A DNA stretch of 64,000 nt, taken from positions 1 to 64,000 of the forward strand of contig JBFWMM010000005.1 of the NCBI GenBank assembly GCA_050251615.1. Direction: 5' to 3'. Below, one piece after another: positions 9,023-17,612 of this stretch. The position numbers were made by a program, and so were the translations under genes. Every line of letters starts with the position of its first letter. Position 1 is the stretch's first letter. The notes beneath the pieces are model-generated. The model did no database searches. It saw only the letters and a list, made by a program, of their open reading frames with translations, and had not been told where the DNA came from. Source of the DNA: Sedimentisphaera sp050251615. Its GTDB lineage: Bacteria; Planctomycetota; Phycisphaerae; Sedimentisphaerales; Sedimentisphaeraceae.

Positions 9023-10063
9023 TTATTGGAGTTTTTCGATTATGGCCGGTATTTTAGCCACTTCACTGCGTGGACAGGCAAGTGTGATGTCTGCTGTATG
9101 CACGATAATCATATTGCTCAACCCGGCGCAGGAGATGGTGTGGTTTTCTGTGCTGATTATGATGTTGTTTCGACAGTCTATGAGTATGCTGCTTCCGAGG
9201 ATGGCATTGCCTGAGAAATCTTTTGCGAGCGTTTCGGCAAGTGCTTCGTAAGAGCCCATGTCGAGCCAGCGGCAATTCAGCGGAACCACAAGAGCAGAAT
9301 CGCATTTTTCCATGACAGCGTAATCGATGCTGATTTTCGGAATGTTGCAGAAGAATTCTTTTACAACTTCATCGAAGTTCTTTGTGCCTGCGGCTGAGCC
9401 TATGACTTCCAGCGCTTCTTTTGATTCGGGCAGTTTTGACGTTATCTCTGTGAGAATTGTATCACATCGCCAAACAAACATACCCGAGTTCCAGAGGTAT
9501 GTTCCTTTTTTTATGTAGGATTTTGCGGTTTCGAGGTCGGGCTTTTCTTTGAAACTGACCACCATCCTCCAGTTTCCTTCTTTTTCTCCAGCTTCGATGT
9601 AGCCGTATTGGGTGTCAGGTTCCGTCGGAACAACTCCGAATGTAATAAGGCTTTCGGGGTTGGCTTGAAGGGTTGAAAGTGCTGTTTGCAGCGCGGCAGT
9701 AAACTTATCGACCGGCTCTATGATATGGTCCGCCGGAACCACTGTCATTGTGGCATCAGTGTCTTTTGCGGCAATAAACGATGCGGCAAGAGCGATTGCG
9801 CCGGCGGTACCGCGCATATACGGCTCGCCGATAAAGTTTTTTTCGGGAATTTCGGGTAAAATCTCCCGAACGCATTCGAGAAGGCTTGTACTTGTCTGGA
9901 TGTATATTTTTTCAGGAGAGAAGGTCGGTGCGAGTCTATCGAAAGAGAGCCTCAGCAGTGTTTTATCTCCGAAAAGATTGTTTATCTGCTTGGGGCTGCT
10001 CTGCCGGCTCAAGGGCCAGAGCCTTGTGCCTGAGCCTCCGACCAGTATAACTGCATAATCCAT
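9023..10063 (-). CDS. manC: mannose-1-phosphate guanylyltransferase
   Basis: Makes GDP-mannose from mannose-1-phosphate and GTP in the cytosol, feeding cell-surface glycan synthesis. The N-terminus AVILVGGSGTRLWPLSRQSSPKQ is the nucleotide-binding signature of this family; FIGEPYMRGTAGAIALAA (near 77), VVPADHII (near 108), FKEKPDLETA (near 172) and LWNSGMFVWR (near 190) follow in the expected order. At 346 residues it is the short, single-function form without the C-terminal phosphomannose isomerase domain found in about 480-residue ManC proteins. It lies downstream of ptsN on the same strand, separated from it by a terminator, and about 200 bp upstream of dnaK. Confidence 0.9.
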   Translation of the reverse strand: MDYAVILVGGSGTRLWPLSRQSSPKQINNLFGDKTLLRLSFDRLAPTFSPEKIYIQTSTSLLECVREILPEIPEKNFIGEPYMRGTAGAIALAASFIAAKDTDATMTVVPADHIIEPVDKFTAALQTALSTLQANPESLITFGVVPTEPDTQYGYIEAGEKEGNWRMVVSFKEKPDLETAKSYIKKGTYLWNSGMFVWRCDTILTEITSKLPESKEALEVIGSAAGTKNFDEVVKEFFCNIPKISIDYAVMEKCDSALVVPLNCRWLDMGSYEALAETLAKDFSGNAILGSSILIDCRNNIIISTENHTISCAGLSNMIIVHTADITLACPRSEVAKIPAIIEKLQ

Positions 10064-10083
10064 TTATGCGCTCATATAAAAGA

Positions 10084-10115
10084 AAAAACCTCCCGTTTCG
10101 ATACGGAAGGTTTTT
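10084..10115 (-). terminator. terminator hairpin between ptsN and manC
   Basis: A 13-bp stem with one mismatch (AAAAACCTCCCGT with ACGGAAGGTTTTT) around a six-base loop. Read on the minus strand it follows the ptsN stop by about 12 bases and ends in a T-rich tract; the arms are A/T-rich enough to work on either strand. Confidence 0.8.
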
Positions 10116-10126
10116 ATTATCTCGTA

Positions 10127-10597
10127 CTATTCGCTGTCTTTGCTGCAAAGCAGGCTATATGCCTCTTCGGGGCTCGTTGCTTCGACGAGTGACTTGCGAA
10201 AATCTCCATCGAGCATAAGGCGGCTGATCTTTGCGAGTGCCTGTATGTGCGGCCCCGTCTGTCCAACGGGAGAGATGAGCATAAGCACAATGCGAACGGG
10301 CTTGTTGTCTATGCTGTCAAAGTCAACATCGCTCTGAGCAATGCCTACGGCCATTGTCAGGTCGCTGACGCTTTTGCTCTTGCCGTGCGGGATTGCGATA
10401 CCCTGGCCGATGCCGGTACTGCGGGTCATTTCTCTTGTCATTACCGCGTCAAGTACCTCATCACGGTCTGTAATCAGGCCGTTTTCGCTGAGTCTGTCTA
10501 TGAGCTCAGTGATAACTTCTTCCTTGTTGTTTGATTTTAGCGGTACGATTACCGACGTCTGCTTCAGTATTTGCGAAATCTGCATTATGTGTTCCAC
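10127..10597 (-). CDS. ptsN: PTS IIA-like protein, PtsN/fructose type
   Basis: A 156-residue cytosolic phosphocarrier of the PTS EIIA-fructose/mannitol family. The phosphorylatable His is in GIAIPHGKS (His71 counted from the GTG start), with the family's TREMTRSTGIGQG just before it and ISPVGQTGPHIQALAKISRL later. There is no membrane IIB/IIC domain, so it is probably a regulatory EIIA (PtsN type) rather than a sugar importer. Two starts are possible: GTG at 10597 or ATG at 10585 (MQISQIL), the latter preceded by a weak AGTGGA. HPr and EI are not in the window. It is divergent from the small lipoprotein gene. Confidence 0.85.
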   Translation of the reverse strand: MEHIMQISQILKQTSVIVPLKSNNKEEVITELIDRLSENGLITDRDEVLDAVMTREMTRSTGIGQGIAIPHGKSKSVSDLTMAVGIAQSDVDFDSIDNKPVRIVLMLISPVGQTGPHIQALAKISRLMLDGDFRKSLVEATSPEEAYSLLCSKDSE

Positions 10598-10936
10598 TTC
10601 AATTTAGTTTTTTTGACTCATCACGGAATTCAGGGAAATCGCGAATTGTATCAATAGCCGCCATTACGAACTCAGGATAAGCATCTCCACTGTCCCCACT
10701 TGCGCAATGGGCTATTGATTCCTCTTCCACGTTATTCCGCGATGAACCTTTTTTTATCTGAACAAGTTAGTATATTCTACTCTTATAGATGTGCGTTTCA
10801 AGTTTTTTTGCTTACCATTGCCGGAGCGGCGCTTGTCGCGCTGTTTTTATTTGACAAAAAACCACTGAATTGTTAGACTTACATCACTGTTTTAACAAGT
10901 GTTATCGATTGGCAGACCAATCAATAAGGAAATAAA
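10598..10936. other. intergenic region between divergent ptsN and lipoprotein genes
   Basis: About 340 bp without a credible coding sequence. It holds the plus-strand promoter candidate at 10851-10879; no terminator or structured RNA was recognised in the rest. Confidence 0.6.
10851..10879 (+). promoter_or_regulatory. sigma-70-type promoter of the small lipoprotein gene
   Basis: A perfect -35 box TTGACA (10851-10856), a 17-base spacer and TAGACT (10874-10879, four of six consensus bases). It is 58 bases before the ATG at 10937. Confidence 0.65.
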
Positions 10937-11143
10937 ATGAAGAAATCAATACTTGCGCTGTTACTTATCTCGTCAGTCCTTCTGGTATCCGGTTGCGGTG
11001 CCGGCGTCGGCACGACTGCCGATGAGCGATACCGTTCTTATCAGAACATCAACAACATAGGCAACAGGCAGCTGAACGATGATATCAATATGTTTTTACA
11101 CACCGACCAGCCGTCAAGGTTGACAGACAAATACGTCAGATAA
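10937..11143 (+). CDS. small predicted lipoprotein
   Basis: A 68-residue protein with a lipoprotein signal peptide: basic MKKS, hydrophobic ILALLLISSVLL, then lipobox LVSGC with the acylated Cys at residue 20. The mature part is only about 49 residues, hydrophilic, with an Asn/Asp-rich middle (YQNINNIGNRQLNDDINMF) and ends LTDKYVR. I do not recognise a family. The start is supported by AAGGAA eight bases upstream and by a good promoter. It precedes cdaA by 59 bp in the same direction, so it may be co-transcribed with the cyclic di-AMP genes. Confidence 0.75.
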   Translation: MKKSILALLLISSVLLVSGCGAGVGTTADERYRSYQNINNIGNRQLNDDINMFLHTDQPSRLTDKYVR

Positions 11144-11202
11144 CAGGCAGGGCCTCTGTAATCCAGGCGGCCCTTTAACTTGCTAATAGTTTATGCGGGA
11201 TT

Positions 11203-12045
11203 GTGTTCAGGATGGATCTGAGCCCCATATTGTATTACCTTGAGAGAGTGAGCTCGTACAATCCGTTGGTTGTTCTATTTGAGTTTACGCTTATAGGCGC
11301 CATTATATGGTGGGTTGTCGGCTTTCTCGAAGGGACGAGGGGCGAGAGGCTCTTTCGCGGCGTCTTTCTGATTCTTCTCAGCGCATCGATTGTGTTGAAG
11401 CTTTTCGTTGAGAGGTTTGGCCTTGAGCGAGTAGAGTTTCTGTACAACGGCTTCTTTCTCACTACTTTAATTATAGCGGTGGCCGCGTTTCAGCCGGAGC
11501 TTCGCCGTGCTCTGATACGTATCGGACAGGCCAGCTTTTTTCCCGCCACGGCTCCTCAAAGGGAAAAAGCCCTCGAAGAGGTGTTGATTGCGGTTAATAA
11601 TCTCTCCGAGAAACACACTGGTGCAATTATCGTTTTTGAAGGCGCTGTAGGCCTGCGCGACTACATTGAGACTGGTGTTCGGCTTGATGCTGTAGTGACA
11701 AGTCAGCTCATCGAAACAATCTTCTATGAGGGTACGCCCCTTCACGATCTCGCAATTATCATTCATCTCGATCGCATAGTAGCGGCAAATGTGCAACTTC
11801 CACTCGCCGAGATCGGTACACTCGATAACTCACAGCTTGGTTCAAGGCACCGCGCAGCCGTCGGTATCAGCCAGGCGTCCGATGCGACGGTTATCGTTGT
11901 AAGCGAAGAAACGGGAATCGTTTCGTTGGCCGTTGAGGGCAAGCTTGAGAGAAATGTCCGCAAGTTGGAAATTGAGAAGCACATAGAAAAGATATACGAC
12001 CATCCTGAAACTAAGAAGTCATTTTTTTTCAGAGGCCGTAAATGA
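11203..12045 (+). CDS. cdaA: diadenylate cyclase, CdaA type
   Basis: Membrane enzyme that makes cyclic di-AMP from two ATP. Residues about 20-105 contain three hydrophobic segments (LVVLFEFTLIGAIIWWVVGFL, LFRGVFLILLSASIVL, FFLTTLIIAVAAFQ). The DAC domain follows with GAIIVFEG, LIETIFYEGTPLHDLAIII and LGSRHRAAVGIS (RHR at 215-217) and IIVVSEETGIVSLAVEG, all characteristic. The usual DGA motif reads DLA here (Asp182-Leu183-Ala184): the Asp is kept and the Gly replaced. The 280-residue length is normal. The start is probably GTG at 11203 with GCGGGA upstream; an ATG three codons later is possible. Its last four bases overlap the start of the YbbR gene. Confidence 0.9.
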   Translation: MFRMDLSPILYYLERVSSYNPLVVLFEFTLIGAIIWWVVGFLEGTRGERLFRGVFLILLSASIVLKLFVERFGLERVEFLYNGFFLTTLIIAVAAFQPELRRALIRIGQASFFPATAPQREKALEEVLIAVNNLSEKHTGAIIVFEGAVGLRDYIETGVRLDAVVTSQLIETIFYEGTPLHDLAIIIHLDRIVAANVQLPLAEIGTLDNSQLGSRHRAAVGISQASDATVIVVSEETGIVSLAVEGKLERNVRKLEIEKHIEKIYDHPETKKSFFFRGRK

Positions 12046-13073
12046 AGCTTTTTCACAAACTCGACAAACAGCGCCGCAAGCAGATTCAGAAGATTGCCGC
12101 CACGCTCTTCATCACCACTCTGATATGGGTCTGGGCAGACCTCTCCAACGACCTCGTTTTCGAGGGCAAGAGTGTTACTGTGCGTATTTCGAGCGACTGC
12201 CCTCCGGACAGATGGGTGAGCCTGCAAGGCGCGTCCTCTCTCACTCTCTACGTCGATCTGAAAGGGCCCTCCGCCCGAATTGACGAGCTCAAACGCGACA
12301 ACTCGCCGCTTGAGGTATATTTCTTGCCGCCGGATATAACCGGCCAGACAGAGAGTTTCAGATACCCGATAGAGGGGCTTGTTCAGGAATCTCCAAGGGT
12401 GCGCCAGCTCGGGCTTACCGTTTTGCAGTGCAAGCCGGCGGCGATAGATGTTACCGTGCGCAAGCTCGTGAAGAAGCAGTTGCGTGTTGTGTGTATAGAC
12501 GAAAACAGCAACACGCTTTCAAACGCAGTTGCGGAGCCGGATATGGTTGAGATGTTTGTGCCTGAGAACTGGTCGGGCGTCGAGCTGACTTGCACTGCCC
12601 AGCTGACCGCCGAACAGCGCTCTGCGGCTCTTGCCGGCGGGGTGTCAGTGAAGCCGTATATCGAGATCGAAGCGGGCAGAAAAGCTTATGCGGTGCCGGT
12701 TAATATCAGCATAAAAGCCAGGCAGGTTGAGCTGGAGATTTTTCCCATCAACGGCCCCCGAATCGGTCTGCTCAGCAATGAGCAAATCGCAAGAGATTAC
12801 CGCGTGGAGATTATCGCTCGCAACGAAGCGCTGACTACGATTCAGGTAAAGGCGTCGAAAGAGGCCTATCAGGCGTATCGCGCGGCAAAATACCAGATGC
12901 TCGTACAGATATACACCGAAGACCTTCCCTCCGGCACAGATAAACAAACGGGGCCGATAGAGCGTGAGGCAAGTTACTATTTCCCGCCTGAATTTCGAAA
13001 CACAGGCCTTATATCTGCCGTGGATACGGGCGTCAAGCCGATTGTAACCTTCCGGCTCATAGCCGCAGACTGA
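12042..13073 (+). CDS. cdaR: YbbR/CdaR-like regulator of diadenylate cyclase
   Basis: A 343-residue protein with one N-terminal membrane segment (residues about 18-36, IAATLFITTLIWVWADL) and an extracytoplasmic part made of repeated beta-rich YbbR-type modules (KSVTVRISSDCPPDRWVSL, FRYPIEGLVQESPRVRQLGLTVLQCKPAAIDVTVRKLV, AVPVNISIKARQVELEIF). In other bacteria CdaR binds CdaA and modulates its output. The ATGA overlap with cdaA shows translational coupling. In Firmicutes this pair is followed by glmM; here a glycosyltransferase follows instead, 17 bp downstream. The symbol is assigned by context and weak motif similarity, as YbbR modules diverge quickly. Confidence 0.75.
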   Translation: MKLFHKLDKQRRKQIQKIAATLFITTLIWVWADLSNDLVFEGKSVTVRISSDCPPDRWVSLQGASSLTLYVDLKGPSARIDELKRDNSPLEVYFLPPDITGQTESFRYPIEGLVQESPRVRQLGLTVLQCKPAAIDVTVRKLVKKQLRVVCIDENSNTLSNAVAEPDMVEMFVPENWSGVELTCTAQLTAEQRSAALAGGVSVKPYIEIEAGRKAYAVPVNISIKARQVELEIFPINGPRIGLLSNEQIARDYRVEIIARNEALTTIQVKASKEAYQAYRAAKYQMLVQIYTEDLPSGTDKQTGPIEREASYYFPPEFRNTGLISAVDTGVKPIVTFRLIAAD

Positions 13074-13090
13074 TAGCAGGCTGATTTTTT

Positions 13091-14269
13091 ATGCATATAG
13101 TTCACATCATAACTCGTCTCATCGTGGGAGGGGCACAGGAAAATACTCTGATTACCTGTCGCGAGCAGGCGCTTGCCGGACACCGCGTTACCCTTATCAC
13201 CGGCCCGAGCCTCGGCCCTGAAGGCAGCCTCATGAACAGCACCCGTGAGTGCGGATATGATGTGGTTGTATTGAAGGAGCTTGAACGTGAAATCCGCCCG
13301 CTCACAGACATAACCGCCTACCGCAAGCTTAAAGAGCTGCTCGTTGAGCTCAAGCCGGATGTCGTGCATACACACTCTGCCAAGGCCGGCATACTCGGTC
13401 GCGTAGCCGGCTGGAACATCAAGGATGAGGATAAAAAGCCGCTTGTTGTTCATACGGTTCACGGGCTCGCGTTTCACGACTATCAGAGCAATCCGCTCAA
13501 TATGCTTTATGTTGTGATTGAAAAGTTTGCCGCAAAAAGATGCGATGCGATAATCAGCGTTGCAGACGCCATGAGCGAAAAATGCATCGCGAAAAAAATC
13601 GGCAGGCCTGAGATGTACAGTACGGCATACTCCGCGATAGATGTTGATACATTCCTCAAACTGCCTGCTCCTGAACAGACTGCCGCGTTTCGTGAGCGGT
13701 ATGATATACCGCTTGAGGCGGTTGTGCTTGTATGCGTGGCGAGAATTGCCGAGCTTAAAGGGCATGAGTACATCATCAAATCGGCGAAAGAGCTGGCGGC
13801 AAGACATCCTGATTGTGTCTGGCTGTTTGTGGGCAATGGTCATCTCACCGATATAACGAAGGAACGTATTGCCGCGGCCGGCCTTTCGGATAAGTTCCGT
13901 TTTACGGGTCTGCTCTCGCCGGAGGAGATTCCACTTGCGATTCACAGCAGTGATATACTTGTGCATTGTTCGCTTCGTGAGGGACTTGCGCGCGTACTGC
14001 CGCAGGCAATGCTCTGCGGAAAACCGGCAGTGAGTTTTGATATTGACGGCGCAAGGGAGGTGGTTTTTGATTCGACAGGCCGCCTTATAGCACCTCTCGA
14101 CATTGCTTCTCTCACCTCTGCCTGTGAAGAGCTTATCAGTTCGAAAGAGCTGCGCGAGATGCTCGGCGCAGCCGGCAGAGAATTTGTCCGAGAGAGGTGG
14201 AGCCCCGAATCAATGCTGAAAAGCATTTACGCCGCATACGAAACAGCTTTTGAGCGCCTGAACGCTTGA
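13091..14269 (+). CDS. glycosyltransferase family 4 protein
   Basis: A 392-residue cytosolic or membrane-associated GT-B transferase using a nucleotide sugar. The N-domain starts HIVHIITRLIVGGAQENTL, with the Gly-rich loop typical of GT4, and has KPDVVHTHSAKAGILGRVAG and VVHTVHG. The C-domain carries VCVARIAELKGHEYIIKSAKEL, WLFVGNG, FTGLLSPEEIPLAIHSSDILVHCSLREGLARVLPQAMLCGKPAVSFDIDGAREVV, with the donor-binding E-x7-E pattern (REGLARVLPQAM varies it). The acceptor is unknown; GDP-mannose made by the manC product nearby is one possible donor. It is the last gene of the cdaA operon and ends before a hairpin shared with the convergent DUF4139 gene. Confidence 0.88.
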   Translation: MHIVHIITRLIVGGAQENTLITCREQALAGHRVTLITGPSLGPEGSLMNSTRECGYDVVVLKELEREIRPLTDITAYRKLKELLVELKPDVVHTHSAKAGILGRVAGWNIKDEDKKPLVVHTVHGLAFHDYQSNPLNMLYVVIEKFAAKRCDAIISVADAMSEKCIAKKIGRPEMYSTAYSAIDVDTFLKLPAPEQTAAFRERYDIPLEAVVLVCVARIAELKGHEYIIKSAKELAARHPDCVWLFVGNGHLTDITKERIAAAGLSDKFRFTGLLSPEEIPLAIHSSDILVHCSLREGLARVLPQAMLCGKPAVSFDIDGAREVVFDSTGRLIAPLDIASLTSACEELISSKELREMLGAAGREFVRERWSPESMLKSIYAAYETAFERLNA

Positions 14270-14279
14270 AGCTGATAAT

Positions 14280-14310
14280 AAAAAAAGCGGAGGCGTTTGC
14301 ACGCCACCGC
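14280..14310 (-). terminator. terminator between convergent glycosyltransferase and DUF4139 genes
   Basis: Stem GCGG-A-GGCGT / ACGCC-A-CCGC around the loop TTGC. On the minus strand it is followed by seven T and serves the DUF4139 gene; on the plus strand a T5 run follows about ten bases later, so it may also slow transcripts from the cdaA operon. Confidence 0.8.
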
Positions 14311-14351
14311 TCAGTTCGGGTTTTTCGAGTGCGAGGTTTAATCGCGTTGTC

Positions 14352-15734
14352 TTATTTGTAATCGAGCTCAGCGGCAAACTCAATCTTGCGCTCTTCGCCT
14401 GCTTTGAGGTTTGCGGTAAAACGTATTATGCCGGCTCGTGGCATCTCGTATTTTTCTTTCGTTGATACTTCACAGTTGGCGGTAACGGGATAGCTGAATT
14501 CCACGCGCACTTCAACCGCTTCATCCTTATGGTTACGCAGCTCGAAGGCCTTTTCATAATTGTGTATTTTGTTGCTGCGGTTGTCAACTTTCGCCGTGGT
14601 TATCTCGCATGCGATGTCGAAAGCCTCGCCCGTGCTCACTTCCACATCCTCATCCTTCGGCGTATGGTCGATGGGAGATTCACCCACAAACTCAAGGCTG
14701 CCGTCGGCGGTATCCTCTTTGAACACGCGAATCAGCCCCTTGGGCAGGGCAATCCCGAGGCTGTTGTCCTTTTCGTTCTTGAACTCGAAGCATATATCGG
14801 GATGAACGGTCATCTCGCCCGCGTTTGCGACATCCGCGCTGGCCCTGTAATACTTCTTCAGCTTCACATTCTCAGCCGGCTCAATGAACTGAATCTGCTT
14901 TACCTGCTTGTTGTTGATAGTACTCTTGCGACCGAGTGTGTAGAGGTGGAAGTCTTGGAAAGACTTTTCCTCGAATCCCTCGCCGGCCATCTTTGCGTTT
15001 CTTGCATAGAGCAGCGAAGAATCCGACATAGTCCGTGGCATGGCCTCTCTGACAATCCGCACATCACCGGCTATCAGCTTGATGCTCGCATCCTGATAAT
15101 CCTTGCCACTGTTGTTGGTTATGGTTACCCATCCTGAGAAATCCATAGCGTCTTCGGCTTCGTTGATGATCATCGAGTAGTTGGCTTTCCAGCTTATCTG
15201 CCGCGCCATATACGCCACCTGACAAGGCAGCGTGGTTGTTGCATCTGATGAAGCCAGCCAGATGAGAGTGGGGCGGGTGAGCAGCTCCTCATCGTTCTGC
15301 GGGAATTGTATCCCCTTGATGACATCCCTGCTGAGTATCGTCAGAACGCCGTCTTTCAGCAGTACAAATTCATTGCCCGAAGTTGAGAGCAACTTGTAGC
15401 TGTCCAAGATGGGGCTGTCGTTTTCGTCCTTCTGCACCCACAGCTCGATGTCCTTGTCTATGTATTTCTCCAGCAGTCCGTACGGGTTTACCAGATCGTA
15501 CTCGTAATTCTGCTCAAGCAGCTCGATGTTCGCATCGCCCGCCGGCATAAAGCTTACGCTTGTCGGGTCGATTGTCTGAGCGACATCGGTAAACTTTATT
15601 TCCGAGATGCCTTTTGTGAAGTCAATCTCCCGCACTTCTTTGACAACGCCGAGATTGTCGTTGTAGATTGTCAGCGTGGTTTCGGCATAGAGCGCCGCGC
15701 TGAAAATAATTGCAAACAGTAGTTTGTGCTTCAT
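14352..15734 (-). CDS. DUF4139 domain-containing exported protein
   Basis: A 460-residue protein with signal peptide (residues 1-17, MKHKLLFAIIFSAALYA). It starts TTLTIYNDNLGVVKEVREIDF, typical of the DUF4140/DUF4139 family, and has the WKANYSMIINEAEDAMDFSGWVTITNNSGKDYQDASIKLIAGDV block near residues 180-225 and a beta-rich C-terminal part (YEKAFELRNHKDEAVEVRVEFSYPV). The family's biochemical role is not established. It stands alone on the minus strand between the cdaA operon and the 3-keto operon, with a terminator behind it. Confidence 0.8.
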   Translation of the reverse strand: MKHKLLFAIIFSAALYAETTLTIYNDNLGVVKEVREIDFTKGISEIKFTDVAQTIDPTSVSFMPAGDANIELLEQNYEYDLVNPYGLLEKYIDKDIELWVQKDENDSPILDSYKLLSTSGNEFVLLKDGVLTILSRDVIKGIQFPQNDEELLTRPTLIWLASSDATTTLPCQVAYMARQISWKANYSMIINEAEDAMDFSGWVTITNNSGKDYQDASIKLIAGDVRIVREAMPRTMSDSSLLYARNAKMAGEGFEEKSFQDFHLYTLGRKSTINNKQVKQIQFIEPAENVKLKKYYRASADVANAGEMTVHPDICFEFKNEKDNSLGIALPKGLIRVFKEDTADGSLEFVGESPIDHTPKDEDVEVSTGEAFDIACEITTAKVDNRSNKIHNYEKAFELRNHKDEAVEVRVEFSYPVTANCEVSTKEKYEMPRAGIIRFTANLKAGEERKIEFAAELDYK

Positions 15735-16212
15735 GATAATATCCCTTCGAAAAAATATGGTGTGTGTTTGTTTTCATCCGTTTAGACAAATCTTTGTACA
15801 GAAAGTTCCGCTACTTTTGAGCACTGTTAAAATTTCTGACTTTTCGATTTCTCGATGGCGGCGGTTGCGTCGGGGCTCCAATCAGGCGCTTAACGGCAGA
15901 ATAGAGTTCAGCCGCGGATTTAAATTTTGCGTTGTCAATGTCCGTGCATATACTGGTTGATATGGCTTGTAATCACGACCGCAAACAGGCGAAGTAAAAA
16001 AAGGAACGGTGATAGTTTCGGAATGCGAAAAATAACTTTAAAATATTTTTATTTGGCATATAATCCCTGAAGGGTTAGATTGTATCAGCGTTGCACAAGC
16101 GCGGCGTGTAAAATGAGAGGGTTATGTAAAGAAAACAGCAAATATGCCGTTCCGGTTATGTTAGCAGGGCGGTTACTTACATTGAAATTCTTTATTTTGA
16201 AAGGTTGGTTTA
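15735..16212. other. intergenic region upstream of the 3-keto operon
   Basis: About 480 bp between divergent genes. No supported coding sequence was seen. It contains the inverted repeat TTTCG-GAATG-CGAAA and a -10-like TATAAT listed separately, and a long leader of about 145 bases before the first operon gene in which no known riboswitch was recognised. Confidence 0.6.
16016..16064 (+). promoter_or_regulatory. operator-like inverted repeat and -10 box before the 3-keto operon
   Basis: The inverted repeat TTTCG-GAATG-CGAAA (16016-16030) is followed 28 bases later by TATAAT (16059-16064), with no good -35 box. The 14-mer CGGAATGCGAAAAA (16019-16032) recurs exactly at 56552-56565 in front of the GH28-CE12 promoter, which suggests a shared regulator. 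Confidence 0.45.
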
Positions 16213-17586
16213 ATGCTCAATACGGGTATTTTCAAGAGATTCACAGGGTTACTCGCCTACACGGTGATGTTCTCGGGGATTTGCTTTGCGGCGACTCCGT
16301 GGAATTATATTTTTGACGGCAAGACGCTCAATGGCTGGCAGAATACCGGTGGTAGCGCCGAATACGAAGTTGAGAACGGCGAGCTCATCGGCTCTTCAAA
16401 GCTGAACACGCCAAACAGTTTCCTCTGCACAAAACAATTCTATTCAGATTTTATCCTTGAGTTGGATTTCAAAGTTGACCAGCAACTCAATTCAGGCGTA
16501 CAGATTCGCAGCAACAGCTTCCCCGAATACAACAATGGCCAGGTTCATGGCTATCAGGTTGAGATAGACCCATCGGGGCGTGCCTGGACCGGCGGAATCT
16601 ATGATGAAGGCCGCCGTGGCTGGCTAAACACTCTTGAGGGCAACAAGCCTGCGCAGAAGGCATTTAAGCAGGGGCAGTGGAATACGTTCCGCATTGAGGC
16701 TATCGGCGATTCGATCAAGACCTGGCTGAACGGCGTTCCCGCGGCAAACCTCAGCGATACCCGCACGAGCACAGGCTTCATCGCCTTGCAGGTGCACAGC
16801 ATCGGCAACGATGCCTCCAAAGAAGGCAACCAGGTTCGCTGGCGCAACATACGCATCATCTCGGATAACCCCGCCGCGTACGCTCAGGCAACGACTCTCC
16901 CCGTTCAGAGTATGGACAACAAGCTCGGCAACGTCGAAGAGAGCCAGGGATACAAGTACCTCTTTGACGGCAAAACAACCACCGGTTGGCGCGGCGCAAG
17001 GCTTGACGGCTTCCCGAAGAGCGGCTGGGTGGTAAAAGACGGTGTGCTTACGGTACTGGAATCAGGCGGCGGCGAATCAGCCGCGGGCGGCGACATCGTA
17101 ACGATAGACAAGTACAGCGACTTCGAGCTTCACCTTGATTTCAAGCTAACCCCCGGTGCAAACAGCGGCATCAAATACTTCGTTGACCCCGAGCTGAACA
17201 AGGGTGAAGGTTCATCAATAGGTCTGGAATACCAGCTCCTTGATGATGCCCGCCACCCCGACGCAAGACTCGGCAACCACGACGGTAGCCGCGCTCTTTC
17301 CTGTCTATACGACCTCATCGAAGCGGATAACTGCCTCAAGGAGCCCAAGCCCATCGGCGAATGGAATCATGCGAAAATTGTCTCAAAGGGCAACTACGTA
17401 GAGCATTGGCTTAACGGCCGCAAGGTACTACAGTACGAACGCAAGACAGAGAGCTTCCGCAAACTGATTCAGGAAAGCAAATACAAGACCTGGCCGGGAT
17501 TCGGCGAATGGGAGAAGGGCCATATCCTCCTCCAGGACCACGGCAACCGCGTCTCTTTCAAGAACGTTAAAATCAGAGAACTTTAA
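16213..17586 (+). CDS. secreted protein with two DUF1080 (3-keto-disaccharide hydrolase) domains
   Basis: A 457-residue protein with an N-terminal signal peptide (residues about 9-27, ending FAAT). Two concanavalin-like DUF1080 domains follow: residues about 30-225 (YIFDGKTLNGWQN, LELDFKVDQQLNSGVQIRS, VEIDPSGRAWTGGIYDEGRRGWL) and about 236-457 (YLFDGKTTTGWRG, LHLDFKLTPGANSGIKYF, GIGLEYQLLDD-like strand, WNHAKIVSKGNYVEHWLNGRKVL). Characterised members cleave 3-keto-glycosides formed by Gfo/Idh/MocA oxidoreductases; both kinds of gene are found just downstream. The two domains differ enough to suggest distinct ligands or one catalytic and one binding copy. It is the first gene of the operon and is followed after 26 bp by the fusion oxidoreductase. 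Confidence 0.85.
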   Translation: MLNTGIFKRFTGLLAYTVMFSGICFAATPWNYIFDGKTLNGWQNTGGSAEYEVENGELIGSSKLNTPNSFLCTKQFYSDFILELDFKVDQQLNSGVQIRSNSFPEYNNGQVHGYQVEIDPSGRAWTGGIYDEGRRGWLNTLEGNKPAQKAFKQGQWNTFRIEAIGDSIKTWLNGVPAANLSDTRTSTGFIALQVHSIGNDASKEGNQVRWRNIRIISDNPAAYAQATTLPVQSMDNKLGNVEESQGYKYLFDGKTTTGWRGARLDGFPKSGWVVKDGVLTVLESGGGESAAGGDIVTIDKYSDFELHLDFKLTPGANSGIKYFVDPELNKGEGSSIGLEYQLLDDARHPDARLGNHDGSRALSCLYDLIEADNCLKEPKPIGEWNHAKIVSKGNYVEHWLNGRKVLQYERKTESFRKLIQESKYKTWPGFGEWEKGHILLQDHGNRVSFKNVKIREL

Positions 17587-17612
17587 GAACCACCTTTGAA
17601 ACGGAGTTTACA

